Positions 1 through 8,060 of a DNA stretch of 64,000 nt are shown here, one piece after another. Position 1 is the first letter of the stretch. The number at the start of each line of letters is the position of its first letter. The notes under the pieces are model-generated. The model had not been told where the DNA came from and did not search any database. It was given only the letters and a program-made list of their open reading frames with translations. Location of the stretch: positions 1-64,000 of the forward strand of contig DYJE01000017.1 of NCBI GenBank assembly GCA_020723285.1. Reading direction: 5' to 3'. Source of the DNA: Desulforapulum autotrophicum. Lineage in GTDB: Bacteria; Desulfobacterota; Desulfobacteria; Desulfobacterales; Desulfolunaceae. Position numbers and translations under genes: made by a program.

Positions 1-48
1 GTACACACTTTTTTCTTCAGTTATGATCATTCGGGCAATGCGCGGCAT
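1..48 (-). CDS. REP-associated tyrosine transposase (RAYT), N-terminal fragment at window edge
   Basis: Only the first 16 codons lie in the window; the gene continues off the left edge. On the minus strand an AAGGAG ribosome binding site six bases before the ATG leads into MPRIARMIITEEKSVY. The pattern MPR-(I/L/K)-AR at the extreme N-terminus is typical of the Transposase_17 / IS200-like RAYT family, single-copy Y1 transposases that mobilise palindromic REP elements. The catalytic HUH and tyrosine residues are outside the window, so activity cannot be judged. REP-like palindromes do occur in this window (62057-62277), but no direct link to this gene can be shown. Confidence 0.6.
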   Translation of the reverse strand, partial: MPRIARMIITEEKSVY

Positions 49-109
49 AGGCAACTCCTTGATAAAGGTTCCTTAAAAGATCCTGTATGGAAACACATAT
101 CAAGGAACA

Positions 110-189
110 TTACAAGAAGATTTATTATCGGCCTGTCCCTTATTTTCCTGTTACAAGAAGATTTATTATCGGCCTGTCCCTTATTTTCC
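110..189. repeat. Tandem duplication of a 39-bp unit (41-bp period)
   Basis: The 39 bases at 110-148 are repeated exactly at 151-189, separated by two bases. The unit begins TTACAAGAAGATTTATTATC and ends in a pyrimidine-rich stretch. It lies upstream of the RAYT-like start at 48. Two copies only, so not a CRISPR array; possibly a transposase recognition remnant or simple slippage duplication. Confidence 0.85.
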
Positions 190-378
190 CTGCTTTAACC
201 GTACTTGACGTTTGATTTTGATTGTTTTTCTCTGTAGTATCCATGTTGACAAGATTCTGTTTGTTTTTGGAAGAACACTCCATTTAATCTAACGGAATCC
301 TCGTCATTTTTCTATATAAATCAGTATTTTATATTGCTTTTTTGCTCCATTTTTTATGTCAGAAAGTTGAGTTGAATC
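190..378. other. AT-rich intergenic stretch before the GNAT gene
   Basis: Markedly AT-rich with many T runs compared with the GC-richer genes to the right. It presumably holds the promoter of the GNAT gene, but I see no convincing -35/-10 pair and no RNA gene or reading frame. Confidence 0.4.
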
Positions 379-786
379 ATGAAAATCCAAGAAATGGTCA
401 TTGATGATTATCCGCATGTAAAAGGCTTGTGGCTTGAGAGCGAATTAAGTGAAGAGCCCGAAGATGAGAAAGAAGAAGTTGAATCTTTGCTAAAATCTTC
501 GCAAGGGGCGGGGTTTGTAGCGAAAAAAAATGGAAAGATTGTTGGAGCCGCTTTATGTGGCAGTGATGGGAGGTATGGATATATTCATCATTTAGCAGTT
601 TCAAAGTCCATACGCAAACAGGGTATTGGAAAATCCTTAGTTGAAGAATGTGTCCGTTTTTTAAAGCGGCGGCATATTCTAATCATGGTTAGAAAAAACA
701 ACGAAATGGGTAACAAATTTTGGAGCCATATGCAATTTCAAGATGCTGATTGGGTCAAAGTTCAATTTATTAAAACAAATCAGTGA
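379..786 (+). CDS. GNAT family N-acetyltransferase
   Basis: A 135-residue single-domain GNAT acetyltransferase, which would move an acetyl group from acetyl-CoA to an unknown amine. The acetyl-CoA pyrophosphate-binding motif A is visible as IRKQGIGKSLVEECVRFL (R/Q-x-x-G-x-G/A) after the beta-strand YIHHLAVS around residues 68-90. Length fits the smallest members of the family. Substrate is not predictable. The gene and its flanks are AT-rich and sit between the RAYT-like gene and the GC-richer TetR/GRE locus, which suggests recent acquisition. The ribosome binding site is weak (gttgagttgaatc). It converges on the epimerase/SDR gene. Confidence 0.85.
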   Translation: MKIQEMVIDDYPHVKGLWLESELSEEPEDEKEEVESLLKSSQGAGFVAKKNGKIVGAALCGSDGRYGYIHHLAVSKSIRKQGIGKSLVEECVRFLKRRHILIMVRKNNEMGNKFWSHMQFQDADWVKVQFIKTNQ

Positions 787-873
787 GGTTGATTATGGCC
801 TGGTCATCGCGTCTACTTTAATAAGATCAGGCCTATTGTTGTTATTCGTTACTCAGACGGCGACAAATTGAAA

Positions 874-904
874 GGGCGAGACCGATGAAACCGAGGCCTC
901 GCCC
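874..904. terminator. Hairpin between convergent genes
   Basis: GGGCGAG (874-880) pairs with CTCGCCC (898-904) across a 17-base loop. It lies between the GNAT stop (786) and the stop of the convergent reductase (929). No U-run follows on either strand, so this is only a candidate bidirectional terminator. Confidence 0.35.
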
Positions 905-928
905 ATCTTTCGAAGATCGATTCTTCCA

Positions 929-2806
929 TTAACGTTCAGCCGGATCCGGCTGTTTTCTTTTTGCCCACCAGGCTGCGGCGGCCACCAGCAGATCCGAGGG
1001 ATATCGGGTGAGGAGGCCGTTGCTGACGCGGTGGTTGAAGTAGAGGGATTTGGCCGCGATACCTGGAATCACCAGGAAGGTTTTCTTACGGATGCCTTTG
1101 ACGATAGCCAGGGCCACTTCGTCGGGCTCCAGAAGTCCGGCGAGGTTTTTAACGATCCGGGCTTCGGCGGGCAGGGTTTTGGCTTCCTCCTCGATAAGGG
1201 GCGTCCGGACTTCCGGCGGACATACCAGGGTCACCCAGATGTTGTATCGTTTCAGTTCGCTCCGCAGGCATTCGCTCATCCCCACCAGGGCATACTTGGT
1301 GGTGCCGTAAAGGCTGTAACCGTACATGCCGATGAGCCCCGCCATCGAAGCGATGTTCACCACCTGGCCCGAACCTTTGGCTTTCATGGCGGGAAGAACG
1401 GCGCTTACGGTGTTCCGCGTTCCGTACACGTTGATTTTCATGGTTTTGTCGAACTGGTCGTAGCTGATGTTTTCAAAACGGTCACCCACACCCACCCCGG
1501 CGCTGTTGATGAGGATATCCGGCGCTCCGAAACGGCCGATGGCCTCATCGATGGTCTTTTTGACGTCGTCGTTGTCCGCCACGTCCATGGGCAGGGAATC
1601 GATGCGCTGGGCTGGCAGCACGGCCTTGTTTTTCAGGTCATGAACCACCGCGTCAAGCCGGGCCTTGCCCCGTGCGAACAGCACGAGATCGCATCCCTGC
1701 TCCGCCAGATGACGGGCTGTGGCAAGGCCGATGCCGCTGGACCCGCCGGTGATGTAGGCCATTTTCCCAGCAAAAAAAGGCGGGTTTGTTTTCAGGGCCT
1801 GCGCCATGTTTTTTTCCATATAGGCTTTAGTCCGGGCCAGCCCTTCGGCGTAAGTGATTCGTGGCTGATATCCCAGTTCGCTTTTTACACGGTCATGGGG
1901 TATCCGGTTGTCCGACCCCACAAGATTCAGCGCCTCACGGGTGATGGGCGGGCGTTTTTTGATATTCAGACCTTTCCAGATCCCTTCACAGCACACGGCG
2001 GCCATGGCGGCCACGAACCGGGGAATGGATCCGGGTTTTTTTGCGCTGATCATGGCGGCGATGTCGGAAAAATAGTCGTTCCAGGTGACGGGAAGTCCGT
2101 CGCAGGCGTTGTAGGCCCGGCCCAGAGCCGCGTCGGTCGATGCGGCAAGGAGAATGATGTCCGCCACGTTGTCCACGTAGGCCAGTCCCGCGTTCATCGT
2201 GCCGCCCGAAATCAGTCCCGGCGATCCGCTTTTTAGGACCGTCACCACGTCATGGAGCCAGGGGCCGGAGCCCGGGCCGTATACGTTGGCGGGCCGGACC
2301 ACCGACAGCTTCATGCCCCGGTTGTGGTGGTATTCGAAGGCCAGCTTTTCCTGGGCCTGCTTGGTCCGGCTGTAGGGTCCGAAGGTGTTGCCGTATCCCG
2401 TATCTTCAAAACAGCTCTGAGTTCGGATCTTGTCCCCGTAAACCACGATGCTTGAAACAAGCACCACACGGGCGTTGTTGGCAAGGGCCTGCTCGAACAC
2501 ATGACGGCTGCCCTCCACGGTGTATTCCCAGTACAGACGTTCATCGCCCCAGTCCGAAACCACGGCGGCCAGGTGGATGATGGTGCCCGCCCCTTTGGCC
2601 GCGCTTTCCACGGCCACGCTGTCCGAAATGCTTCCCCGGATCACGGTGACGTGGCCTTCCCAGGTGGAAGGGGTGGTTTCATCGGGCAGGACCAGTGCCA
2701 TGACGCTGATGTTTTCGGAAAGAAGTCTGTCCATCACGCGGCGGCCGATAAAGCCGGTGGCCCCTGTAACCAGCACGGGCTGGGCCATGGTTCTGATGTC
2801 GATCAT
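929..2806 (-). CDS. Fused NAD-dependent epimerase/3beta-HSD-like and short-chain dehydrogenase protein
   Basis: Two complete Rossmann reductases in one 625-residue chain. Residues ~8-340 are an extended SDR (epimerase / 3beta-hydroxysteroid dehydrogenase type) with VTGATGFIG and the YSRTK active-site motif. Residues ~345-625 are a classical SDR with TGGSSGIG, the NSAGVG motif, catalytic Ser in NIASM and Y-x3-K in YGTTKYAL; its FARG..RLD segment resembles 3-ketodihydrosphingosine-reductase-like SDRs. I start it at 2806, where GGGAG precedes ATG; an upstream in-frame extension to 2950 runs through a repeat element and is unlikely. It is downstream of the GRE-activase operon in the same orientation, across 290 bp carrying two inverted repeat elements. 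A role in reducing a keto-lipid or similar hydrophobic substrate is inference. Confidence 0.85.
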   Translation of the reverse strand: MIDIRTMAQPVLVTGATGFIGRRVMDRLLSENISVMALVLPDETTPSTWEGHVTVIRGSISDSVAVESAAKGAGTIIHLAAVVSDWGDERLYWEYTVEGSRHVFEQALANNARVVLVSSIVVYGDKIRTQSCFEDTGYGNTFGPYSRTKQAQEKLAFEYHHNRGMKLSVVRPANVYGPGSGPWLHDVVTVLKSGSPGLISGGTMNAGLAYVDNVADIILLAASTDAALGRAYNACDGLPVTWNDYFSDIAAMISAKKPGSIPRFVAAMAAVCCEGIWKGLNIKKRPPITREALNLVGSDNRIPHDRVKSELGYQPRITYAEGLARTKAYMEKNMAQALKTNPPFFAGKMAYITGGSSGIGLATARHLAEQGCDLVLFARGKARLDAVVHDLKNKAVLPAQRIDSLPMDVADNDDVKKTIDEAIGRFGAPDILINSAGVGVGDRFENISYDQFDKTMKINVYGTRNTVSAVLPAMKAKGSGQVVNIASMAGLIGMYGYSLYGTTKYALVGMSECLRSELKRYNIWVTLVCPPEVRTPLIEEEAKTLPAEARIVKNLAGLLEPDEVALAIVKGIRKKTFLVIPGIAAKSLYFNHRVSNGLLTRYPSDLLVAAAAWWAKRKQPDPAER

Positions 2807-2843
2807 GTTCGTTTCTCCCAGTTTGAAGGGTTGTTTAAAGAAT

Positions 2844-2924
2844 ATGCCTCCGGCGGCCCTTCCGGGGGACCAGCTTCCCCACGTTCGTGAGGACAAGCTT
2901 GAAAAGCTGGACAAACAGGTTGGG
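2844..2924 (+). repeat. GC-rich dispersed repeat, copy A
   Basis: Begins ATGCCTCCGGCGGCCC, then TTCCGGGGG, then a variable stem-loop (AAGCTTgaAAAGCTGG). The same core occurs inverted at 3016-3064, direct at 61883-61932 and degenerate inverted at 62311-62337. It lies just upstream of the start of the epimerase/SDR gene. Confidence 0.75.
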
Positions 2925-3015
2925 GATAGATACTGTGACCGAATGGCCATCTTGCCCCAATAAATGTCAATAAAAACTGTTGGTTAATTATGGATTAAAT
3001 CCATAATCCGTTTTG

Positions 3016-3064
3016 TCAAACTTTTTCAAAAAGTTTGGCCCCCGGCAGGGCCGCCGGAGGCATG
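3016..3064 (-). repeat. GC-rich dispersed repeat, copy B (inverted)
   Basis: Read on the minus strand: CATGCCTCCGGCGGCCCTG, then CCGGGGGCC, then the stem-loop CAAACTTTTTgAAAAAGTTTG. The GC core matches copy A while the stem-loop is different in sequence but ends in the same TTTTgAAAA tip. Between A and B there is also a short AT palindrome, TTATGGATTaAATCCATAA (2988-3006). Confidence 0.75.
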
Positions 3065-3097
3065 AAATTCTTTGAATTAACACAATCTGCAAACGGT

Positions 3098-4039
3098 CTA
3101 TCCGGCATTCACCACCGATATTCCATAATCCTGGTAAATGCTCTGGCAGCGTTCGAGAACCCCGCCGTCTGAAAACGAGGTCATGGCCTTGTCCTTTTTG
3201 TATGGATCGTCGACACCCACCTTGTCGCTTTTTTCGTGCCAGAGGGGGTTGTAGGCCAGAAGGGCCGCCCGGGTGACGCTTAAGGCGCTCAGAAATTCCG
3301 CAAGGGCCCGGATGTTGTCTTCGGTGTCCGTGATGCCGGGTATGAGAGGGGTCCTGGGCAGGAGAACCTTGCCGTCACGCGCCGCCGTTTTCAGAAGCGC
3401 CTTGAAATTTTCCAGAATCCGGGAGTTGGGAAGGCCGCAGAACTGCTGATGTTTTCTGCTGTCCATGATTTTCAGATCGTAATACATCGCATCCACATGA
3501 GGGTAGACCTGCGCCATGAACCGGGTGAGATCGAAGCTGCCGCAGGTTTCCAGAAGGGTGTGGATGCCTTCGTGTTTCAGGGCCTTCAGAAGATCCGAGG
3601 CGAAATCCATGAACAGCGTGGCCTCGCCGCCGGACAAGGTGACCCCGCCGCCGGAGGTGTCGTAAAAGGGCTTGTCCGGCAGGATTTTGTTCATGATGGC
3701 GTCGACGGTCATGGATTTTCCCACCGGTTCCAATGCCCCGGACGGGCAGACATTTGTGCAGAGGAAACACAAGGTGCAGCGGGTTCTGTCCACGTACAGG
3801 GGATGGGTTTTGGACAGGGCTTTTTCCGGGCAGATTTTGCGGCATTCCCCGCAGTCCACGCAGAGCTTGCCGTCAAAGGCGATTTCCGGCCCGGCTTTCC
3901 GGCTTTCCGGATTGTGGCACCACACGCAGGAAAGGGGGCAGCCTTTGAAAAACACCACTGAACGGATGCCCGGCCCGTCATCCAGGCTGTTGCCTTTGAT
4001 TTCAAGGACAAGCGGAGTTTTCTGTGCTTCATCGGTCAT
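3098..4039 (-). CDS. Glycyl radical enzyme activating enzyme (radical SAM, 8Fe ferredoxin insert)
   Basis: Generates the glycyl radical on the neighbouring GRE by reductive cleavage of S-adenosylmethionine. In 313 residues: radical SAM motif CPLSCVWC (C34, C38, C41), then a two-cluster ferredoxin insert with CVDCGECRKICP (C60-C70) and CTLCFLCTNVCP (C88-C98), then SGGEAT, the SAM-binding GGE motif. The insert is the arrangement found in activases of dehydratase/lyase-type GREs, unlike the short PFL activase. Start 4039 chosen for the AAGGAG eight bases upstream; an ATG overlapping the GRE stop (ATGA at 4084) is the alternative. It follows the GRE by 41 bp, so they are co-transcribed. Confidence 0.92.
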   Translation of the reverse strand: MTDEAQKTPLVLEIKGNSLDDGPGIRSVVFFKGCPLSCVWCHNPESRKAGPEIAFDGKLCVDCGECRKICPEKALSKTHPLYVDRTRCTLCFLCTNVCPSGALEPVGKSMTVDAIMNKILPDKPFYDTSGGGVTLSGGEATLFMDFASDLLKALKHEGIHTLLETCGSFDLTRFMAQVYPHVDAMYYDLKIMDSRKHQQFCGLPNSRILENFKALLKTAARDGKVLLPRTPLIPGITDTEDNIRALAEFLSALSVTRAALLAYNPLWHEKSDKVGVDDPYKKDKAMTSFSDGGVLERCQSIYQDYGISVVNAG

Positions 4040-4080
4040 AACGGATTCTCCTTTTACCGAAACCATCATCTTTTGAGCGG

Positions 4081-7038
4081 TCATCGTCCGAACTCCGCCC
4101 GCTCCACCAGTTCGGTCTGCATGTTCCGGTTGAGACTCACGAAATAGGCGTTGTATCCCGAGATCCGAACCATGAGGTTCTGGTGGTTTTCGGGGTGGAT
4201 CATGGCGTCTTTCAGGGTTTCCGACGACACCACGTTGAGCTGCATCTGCATGCCGCCCATGTCGCAATATGCTTTGGCGTAGGATGTCAGGGTGTCCACG
4301 GTCCTTTCGTGGCTTTCGCCGGGGGCGGGCACCACTTTCACATTGAAGGCGATGTTGTTGTTCATGTTTTTCGGGTCAAGACCCGCCACGTCCCGGAGGT
4401 TCGAAAGGATGTTTTTCGAGGCGTGGGGTTCGGGGGTGAGCCCCGGTGTAAAGGCCTTTCCGGCGAGGCGGCCCGAGGGCAGGGCCCCGGTGAGGGTCCC
4501 GAACGCCACATGGTTGGACATGGACCAGAATCCGGCGGTGTAGCGTCCTCCACGGTAGTTGGTCTGCTCCGCAAAGATGTCGTGGGCCAGCTTGGCCACG
4601 CGGTTGGCCATGGCAAGGGCTTCGGCATCGCCGGAGCCGAACAGGGGTACCTTGGTCTTGATCAGGGCCAGAAGCCCGGGATGATGTTCGAAATTGCCGT
4701 TCACCGCAGTCCAGAGTTCGGCAAAGGTGACTTTCTTTTCCTCGAACACCAGTTTTCTGATGGCCATCATGGAATCGGTGATGTCGGCAAGGCCGATGCA
4801 GGCCGTGCCCGAGGAGTTGTAAACCGCGCCGCCCTGGGTCACATCCTTTCCTTTGTGAAGGGGGCCTTCCATCAGCGCCGAAATGTAGGGCGTGGGGCGA
4901 AGGGCCTGGTGGGCCTCGCCGAGATAGTTGTTGTACTGACAGGTCAGGCCCGCAAGAAACCTGAGCTGTTCGGCAAATGCGTTGAAAAAGGATTCGAAAT
5001 CCGTGAAGTCGCCGTTTGCAACGCTCCCGGTTTGGGGGCCCAGATTCCAGCGCATCAGGGGATGCCGTCCGTTGTTCAGGGCCATTTCAAGAGCTGCCAC
5101 CATGTTGAACATCATGCAGTTCGTATGGCCGATGTGGCGCCCCGAAAGGGTGGGCTCCACGCAGCCCGTGGCGGACCAGTCCCTTAAATGTTCCGCAGGA
5201 TAGTCGAATTCGGCGAGGGACTCCATCACCGCCTCGTCATGATGGATGGACGGGGTGGACAGGGTGTTCACGTTCACTTCACAGAGCCTTCGAAGATACG
5301 TCCGGCTGTTCTTTTCCCGGCTGTACCTGGCGTTGACGTTGGGGTCCCTGATGCCGAGCATTTCCGTGACTTTGAGGAAAATGTAGGTCATGTCGTTCAC
5401 GGCGTCTTCGCCTTTAGGGGTCACGCCGCCCAGGGTGATGGCCTGGTCCGAGGAACTGCCGCCGAACAGGTGGTTGCCGATATCCGGGATCAGGGGGAGA
5501 TGGTCGGTGCAGCGCATGAAAAAGCAGCCGATCAGCTCCACGGCGTGGCGGATATAGGCCTTGCGCGCTTCTGGTGTTTCACATCGCTCCATGTCGGCCT
5601 TGAAATAGGGCTGGAGCCACTGGTCCAGGCGGCCCAGCGAAAAACCCGCGTTGGTGTTTTCCATATGGACGCCGATCCAGATGATCCACAGGGCGTTCAC
5701 CGCTTCGTCCAGCGTGGCGCAGGGGTTTTCCGGCACGCGGCGGCAGATGGCCGCGAGGTGTTGGAGTTCGGCTTTGCGTAAGGGATCGGGCTCCTGTGCG
5801 GCCAGGCGCTCCGCCTCGGTGGCCAGGTTCTTCGCATAGGCCTCGATGCCGGAAAGGCAGATTTCCATGGCCTCAAGGAGATGGTTCTTTTCATCGCTTG
5901 AATCCGGGGTATTGGTCCGTTCCTTTTCAATGTCTGCCCGGATGCCGGAGGTCCCCAGAGCGAGGATTTTTGGGTAATGGAGAATGGTGTGGGACAGGGC
6001 CACGGTTTTCCAAAGGAAACAGGCGGCGAACCGTTCGTCCAGCTGCTGGCAGGTGGGGTTGCCTTTGGTGCTCCGTACCCATTCCCTGAAGTTCCGGTTC
6101 AGCCAGAACGGAAAAATCCGGGTATGAAGGGCTTCGACGGTGTCTGCTGAGATTTCGTAAGGGTTCAGGGGCCGGTGCGGCGCGGTGAGAAGCTCACCCC
6201 AGATCATGGTCCCGTGGGCGTCGGGGTACAATACCACCCCGATTTCCTGGGGCGTGGTGGTGCCCGCGATGAGGTCGTTTTCACGGATCCGGGGTTTTTT
6301 GTGTTCCATCAAGTATTTGAAGGCCCGGGCCTGGCGGAGTTCGGGGACGTGGGGGCTGCCGTCCCGGTCCGTTTCAAAGCCGTTCTCCCTGAACCAGCGG
6401 GTCAGGATGTCCGGGCGTTCATGGCAGAGGGCGGGTTTTGTTTTGAAATGGAGGGTGAGAAAGGTTTTCAGCCGGGGGAAATCGTCGAGGCCCATGTCCG
6501 GAAGATAGGGGTCGTCGAGAAACAGGACGCCGGGGTCTTCCTGGGTTTCAGTCCGGAGCTGGGGGAGCTTTCGTGAGTCGATGCAGGTTTTTGAAGCCTT
6601 ATCAACATCGTAATGCCGGTTTTCCGCCCGGGTTTCCTTTTTGAGTTTGGCGATCTGGATGGGTTTAAGAAGAAGGGACAGGTAAAAGTTGATCACCTGG
6701 AGATGGCCCAGGTTCCCCAGGGTGAGCATTCGGTTTTCCATGAGTGCGATCATCAGCTTGTTGGGCGGTTCCACCGCCGCCTCCTTCAGCGCCTGCTCGT
6801 CCTTGAACACCAGCATGGCGTCGGGTTTTGCAGGCATCCTTCCTGTCACCCGGACCTTGCCGCCCTTGAAAATCAGGGCCTGGGCCACGGATCCGTTTTC
6901 CGTTTTTACACCGAAGGTGAAGTCAATCCAGCCGTCCGCAGACCGGAGATACCGGTTCAAGGCTTTGCGGTGATTGAAATTCGCGGCGAAAAACCGCAAA
7001 AAAAGTGACGTCAGTGTGTTGCTGATTTGTTTTCCCAT
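4081..7038 (-). CDS. Glycyl radical enzyme with N-terminal SCP2-like lipid-binding domain
   Basis: A 985-residue glycyl radical enzyme, about 150 residues longer than ordinary members. The C-terminal radical loop VRISGYNAYF carries the radical glycine (G961), and the active-site cysteine lies in SATGCVEPT (C626). The G-C-V-E signature with Glu two residues after Cys is that of the dehydratase/C-N or C-S lyase branch (glycerol and propanediol dehydratase, CutC, IslA), not PFL (CCVS). Residues ~1-130 do not belong to the GRE fold: they read like an SCP2 sterol-carrier domain (GKVRVTG..PAKPDAMLVFKDE...LMENRMLTLGNLGHL). A GGGG-rich ribosome binding site precedes the ATG. TetR sits upstream and the activase downstream. 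No microcompartment or cut genes are nearby. Substrate unknown; the lipid-binding domain suggests a hydrophobic one, by inference. Confidence 0.9.
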   Translation of the reverse strand: MGKQISNTLTSLFLRFFAANFNHRKALNRYLRSADGWIDFTFGVKTENGSVAQALIFKGGKVRVTGRMPAKPDAMLVFKDEQALKEAAVEPPNKLMIALMENRMLTLGNLGHLQVINFYLSLLLKPIQIAKLKKETRAENRHYDVDKASKTCIDSRKLPQLRTETQEDPGVLFLDDPYLPDMGLDDFPRLKTFLTLHFKTKPALCHERPDILTRWFRENGFETDRDGSPHVPELRQARAFKYLMEHKKPRIRENDLIAGTTTPQEIGVVLYPDAHGTMIWGELLTAPHRPLNPYEISADTVEALHTRIFPFWLNRNFREWVRSTKGNPTCQQLDERFAACFLWKTVALSHTILHYPKILALGTSGIRADIEKERTNTPDSSDEKNHLLEAMEICLSGIEAYAKNLATEAERLAAQEPDPLRKAELQHLAAICRRVPENPCATLDEAVNALWIIWIGVHMENTNAGFSLGRLDQWLQPYFKADMERCETPEARKAYIRHAVELIGCFFMRCTDHLPLIPDIGNHLFGGSSSDQAITLGGVTPKGEDAVNDMTYIFLKVTEMLGIRDPNVNARYSREKNSRTYLRRLCEVNVNTLSTPSIHHDEAVMESLAEFDYPAEHLRDWSATGCVEPTLSGRHIGHTNCMMFNMVAALEMALNNGRHPLMRWNLGPQTGSVANGDFTDFESFFNAFAEQLRFLAGLTCQYNNYLGEAHQALRPTPYISALMEGPLHKGKDVTQGGAVYNSSGTACIGLADITDSMMAIRKLVFEEKKVTFAELWTAVNGNFEHHPGLLALIKTKVPLFGSGDAEALAMANRVAKLAHDIFAEQTNYRGGRYTAGFWSMSNHVAFGTLTGALPSGRLAGKAFTPGLTPEPHASKNILSNLRDVAGLDPKNMNNNIAFNVKVVPAPGESHERTVDTLTSYAKAYCDMGGMQMQLNVVSSETLKDAMIHPENHQNLMVRISGYNAYFVSLNRNMQTELVERAEFGR

Positions 7039-7068
7039 AATCCCCCCTTCATGATCGATGTTTGACCG

Positions 7069-7740
7069 TTAGAACAGGCGTTCCCCCCGGTCGATACGCT
7101 GTTTCAGATCGGATATCTGGAAGGTGAGTTCCAGAGTCCGCCGTTCGACAAAATCCTCCACATCCTCCAGGACTTCGTGCAGCAGGCGGCTGTTGCACAG
7201 CGTCACCAGGCCGTGGAGGTCAGACCAGAACCGCACGATCTGGTGCAGCACAAAGGCCCTCTTTTTTTCTCCACCCGCCGGAAGGTAGGCGTCGATGGGT
7301 TCCATGAACATGGAAAGGCACCGGAGGGCGTTCTCCTTTTCCTGCCGGGCCACCGGTTCGATGCCGGTGCCCACGTAATCCAGGTATTTGGGTGTGTGCA
7401 GGTTGAACATGATGTCGTAATAGCTGGGATACGTCCGGCCAAAAGCCACATAGGCCCGGATCATTGCTGCGAACCGGGTTTCGAGATCCTCGATGTCCCC
7501 CGCGCCCTCCGTCAGATGGCTGTGGAGCTTTTCAAACCCCCGCATCCGGATCATCAGGTTCAGTTCATCTTTGTTGGTGTAGTAATTGTAGATGGTGGTG
7601 GCAGTGACGCCCAGGCGTGATGCAATTTTCCGGACGCTGAGGTTGTTGAACCCTTCGTCGATGATGATGTCAAGGGCGGTATCCAGGATTTTTTCCCGTG
7701 TCTGTTCCAGCATTTCCGCACTCATGGGCGCTTTGGGCAT
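7069..7740 (-). CDS. TetR/AcrR family transcriptional regulator
   Basis: A 223-residue repressor. The N-terminal HTH reads ILDTALDIIIDEGFNNLSVR then IASRLGVTATTIYNYYTNKD, the classic TetR recognition helix (TTIYNYYTNKDEL). The remaining ~150 residues are the variable ligand-binding and dimerisation domain. Start 7740 is set by AAGGAG seven bases upstream; a longer in-frame extension would cross the operator. It is first in the operon with the GRE (30 bp downstream) and activase, so it most likely controls them and itself through the two palindromes at 7759-7783. Ligand unknown, probably the GRE substrate or a CoA/lipid derivative (inference). Confidence 0.92.
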   Translation of the reverse strand: MPKAPMSAEMLEQTREKILDTALDIIIDEGFNNLSVRKIASRLGVTATTIYNYYTNKDELNLMIRMRGFEKLHSHLTEGAGDIEDLETRFAAMIRAYVAFGRTYPSYYDIMFNLHTPKYLDYVGTGIEPVARQEKENALRCLSMFMEPIDAYLPAGGEKKRAFVLHQIVRFWSDLHGLVTLCNSRLLHEVLEDVEDFVERRTLELTFQISDLKQRIDRGERLF

Positions 7741-7756
7741 AACGTCTCCTTGTTTG

Positions 7757-7796
7757 AATAACAGTGTTAAAATAACAGTGTTATTTTTAAAGTCAA
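7757..7796 (-). promoter_or_regulatory. TetR-GRE operon promoter with two palindromic operators
   Basis: Two exact copies of the palindrome TAACA-N-TGTTA (7759-7769 and 7773-7783), 14 bp centre to centre. On the minus strand a TTGACT -35 (7796-7791) and TATTTT -10 (7774-7769) with 16-bp spacing enclose or overlap both. This arrangement is what a self-repressing TetR protein would use. Seen directly; the regulator assignment is inference from position. Confidence 0.65.
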
Positions 7797-8060
7797 GAAT
7801 TTTTCGTTTTATACGGGCATCAAGAAATAGCCCACTGAATTTTTTATTGATTCCATGAATGAAATGTGGGATTGTCACAGCGGATGATGGTGGGGAACCA
7901 TAAACCTTGAACGACAGATAAAGAACCACCAGGTCTCATCATTATATCATTCAATCAGATCCATGAACGGTAACCCTTGGCCCATGATCGTGATGGCCAA
8001 CTCCGGGATGCTACCGCTTGATGAGGCCATTCAAACAAAGGTTATGCAGGGGTAAGAGAC

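Noticed and set aside
110-189. Possible CRISPR remnant
   Set aside because: Only two copies, separated by two bases.
1031-2236. 401-codon open frame on the plus strand across the epimerase/SDR gene
   Set aside because: It lies wholly antisense to a gene with clear SDR motifs on the other strand; its product has no recognisable domain and mirrors high-GC third positions.
4081-7038. Choline TMA-lyase (CutC) or glycerol dehydratase assignment for the GRE
   Set aside because: The GCVE motif only places it in the broad dehydratase/lyase branch; no microcompartment, alcohol dehydrogenase or choline genes are near, and the SCP2-like domain is foreign to those enzymes.
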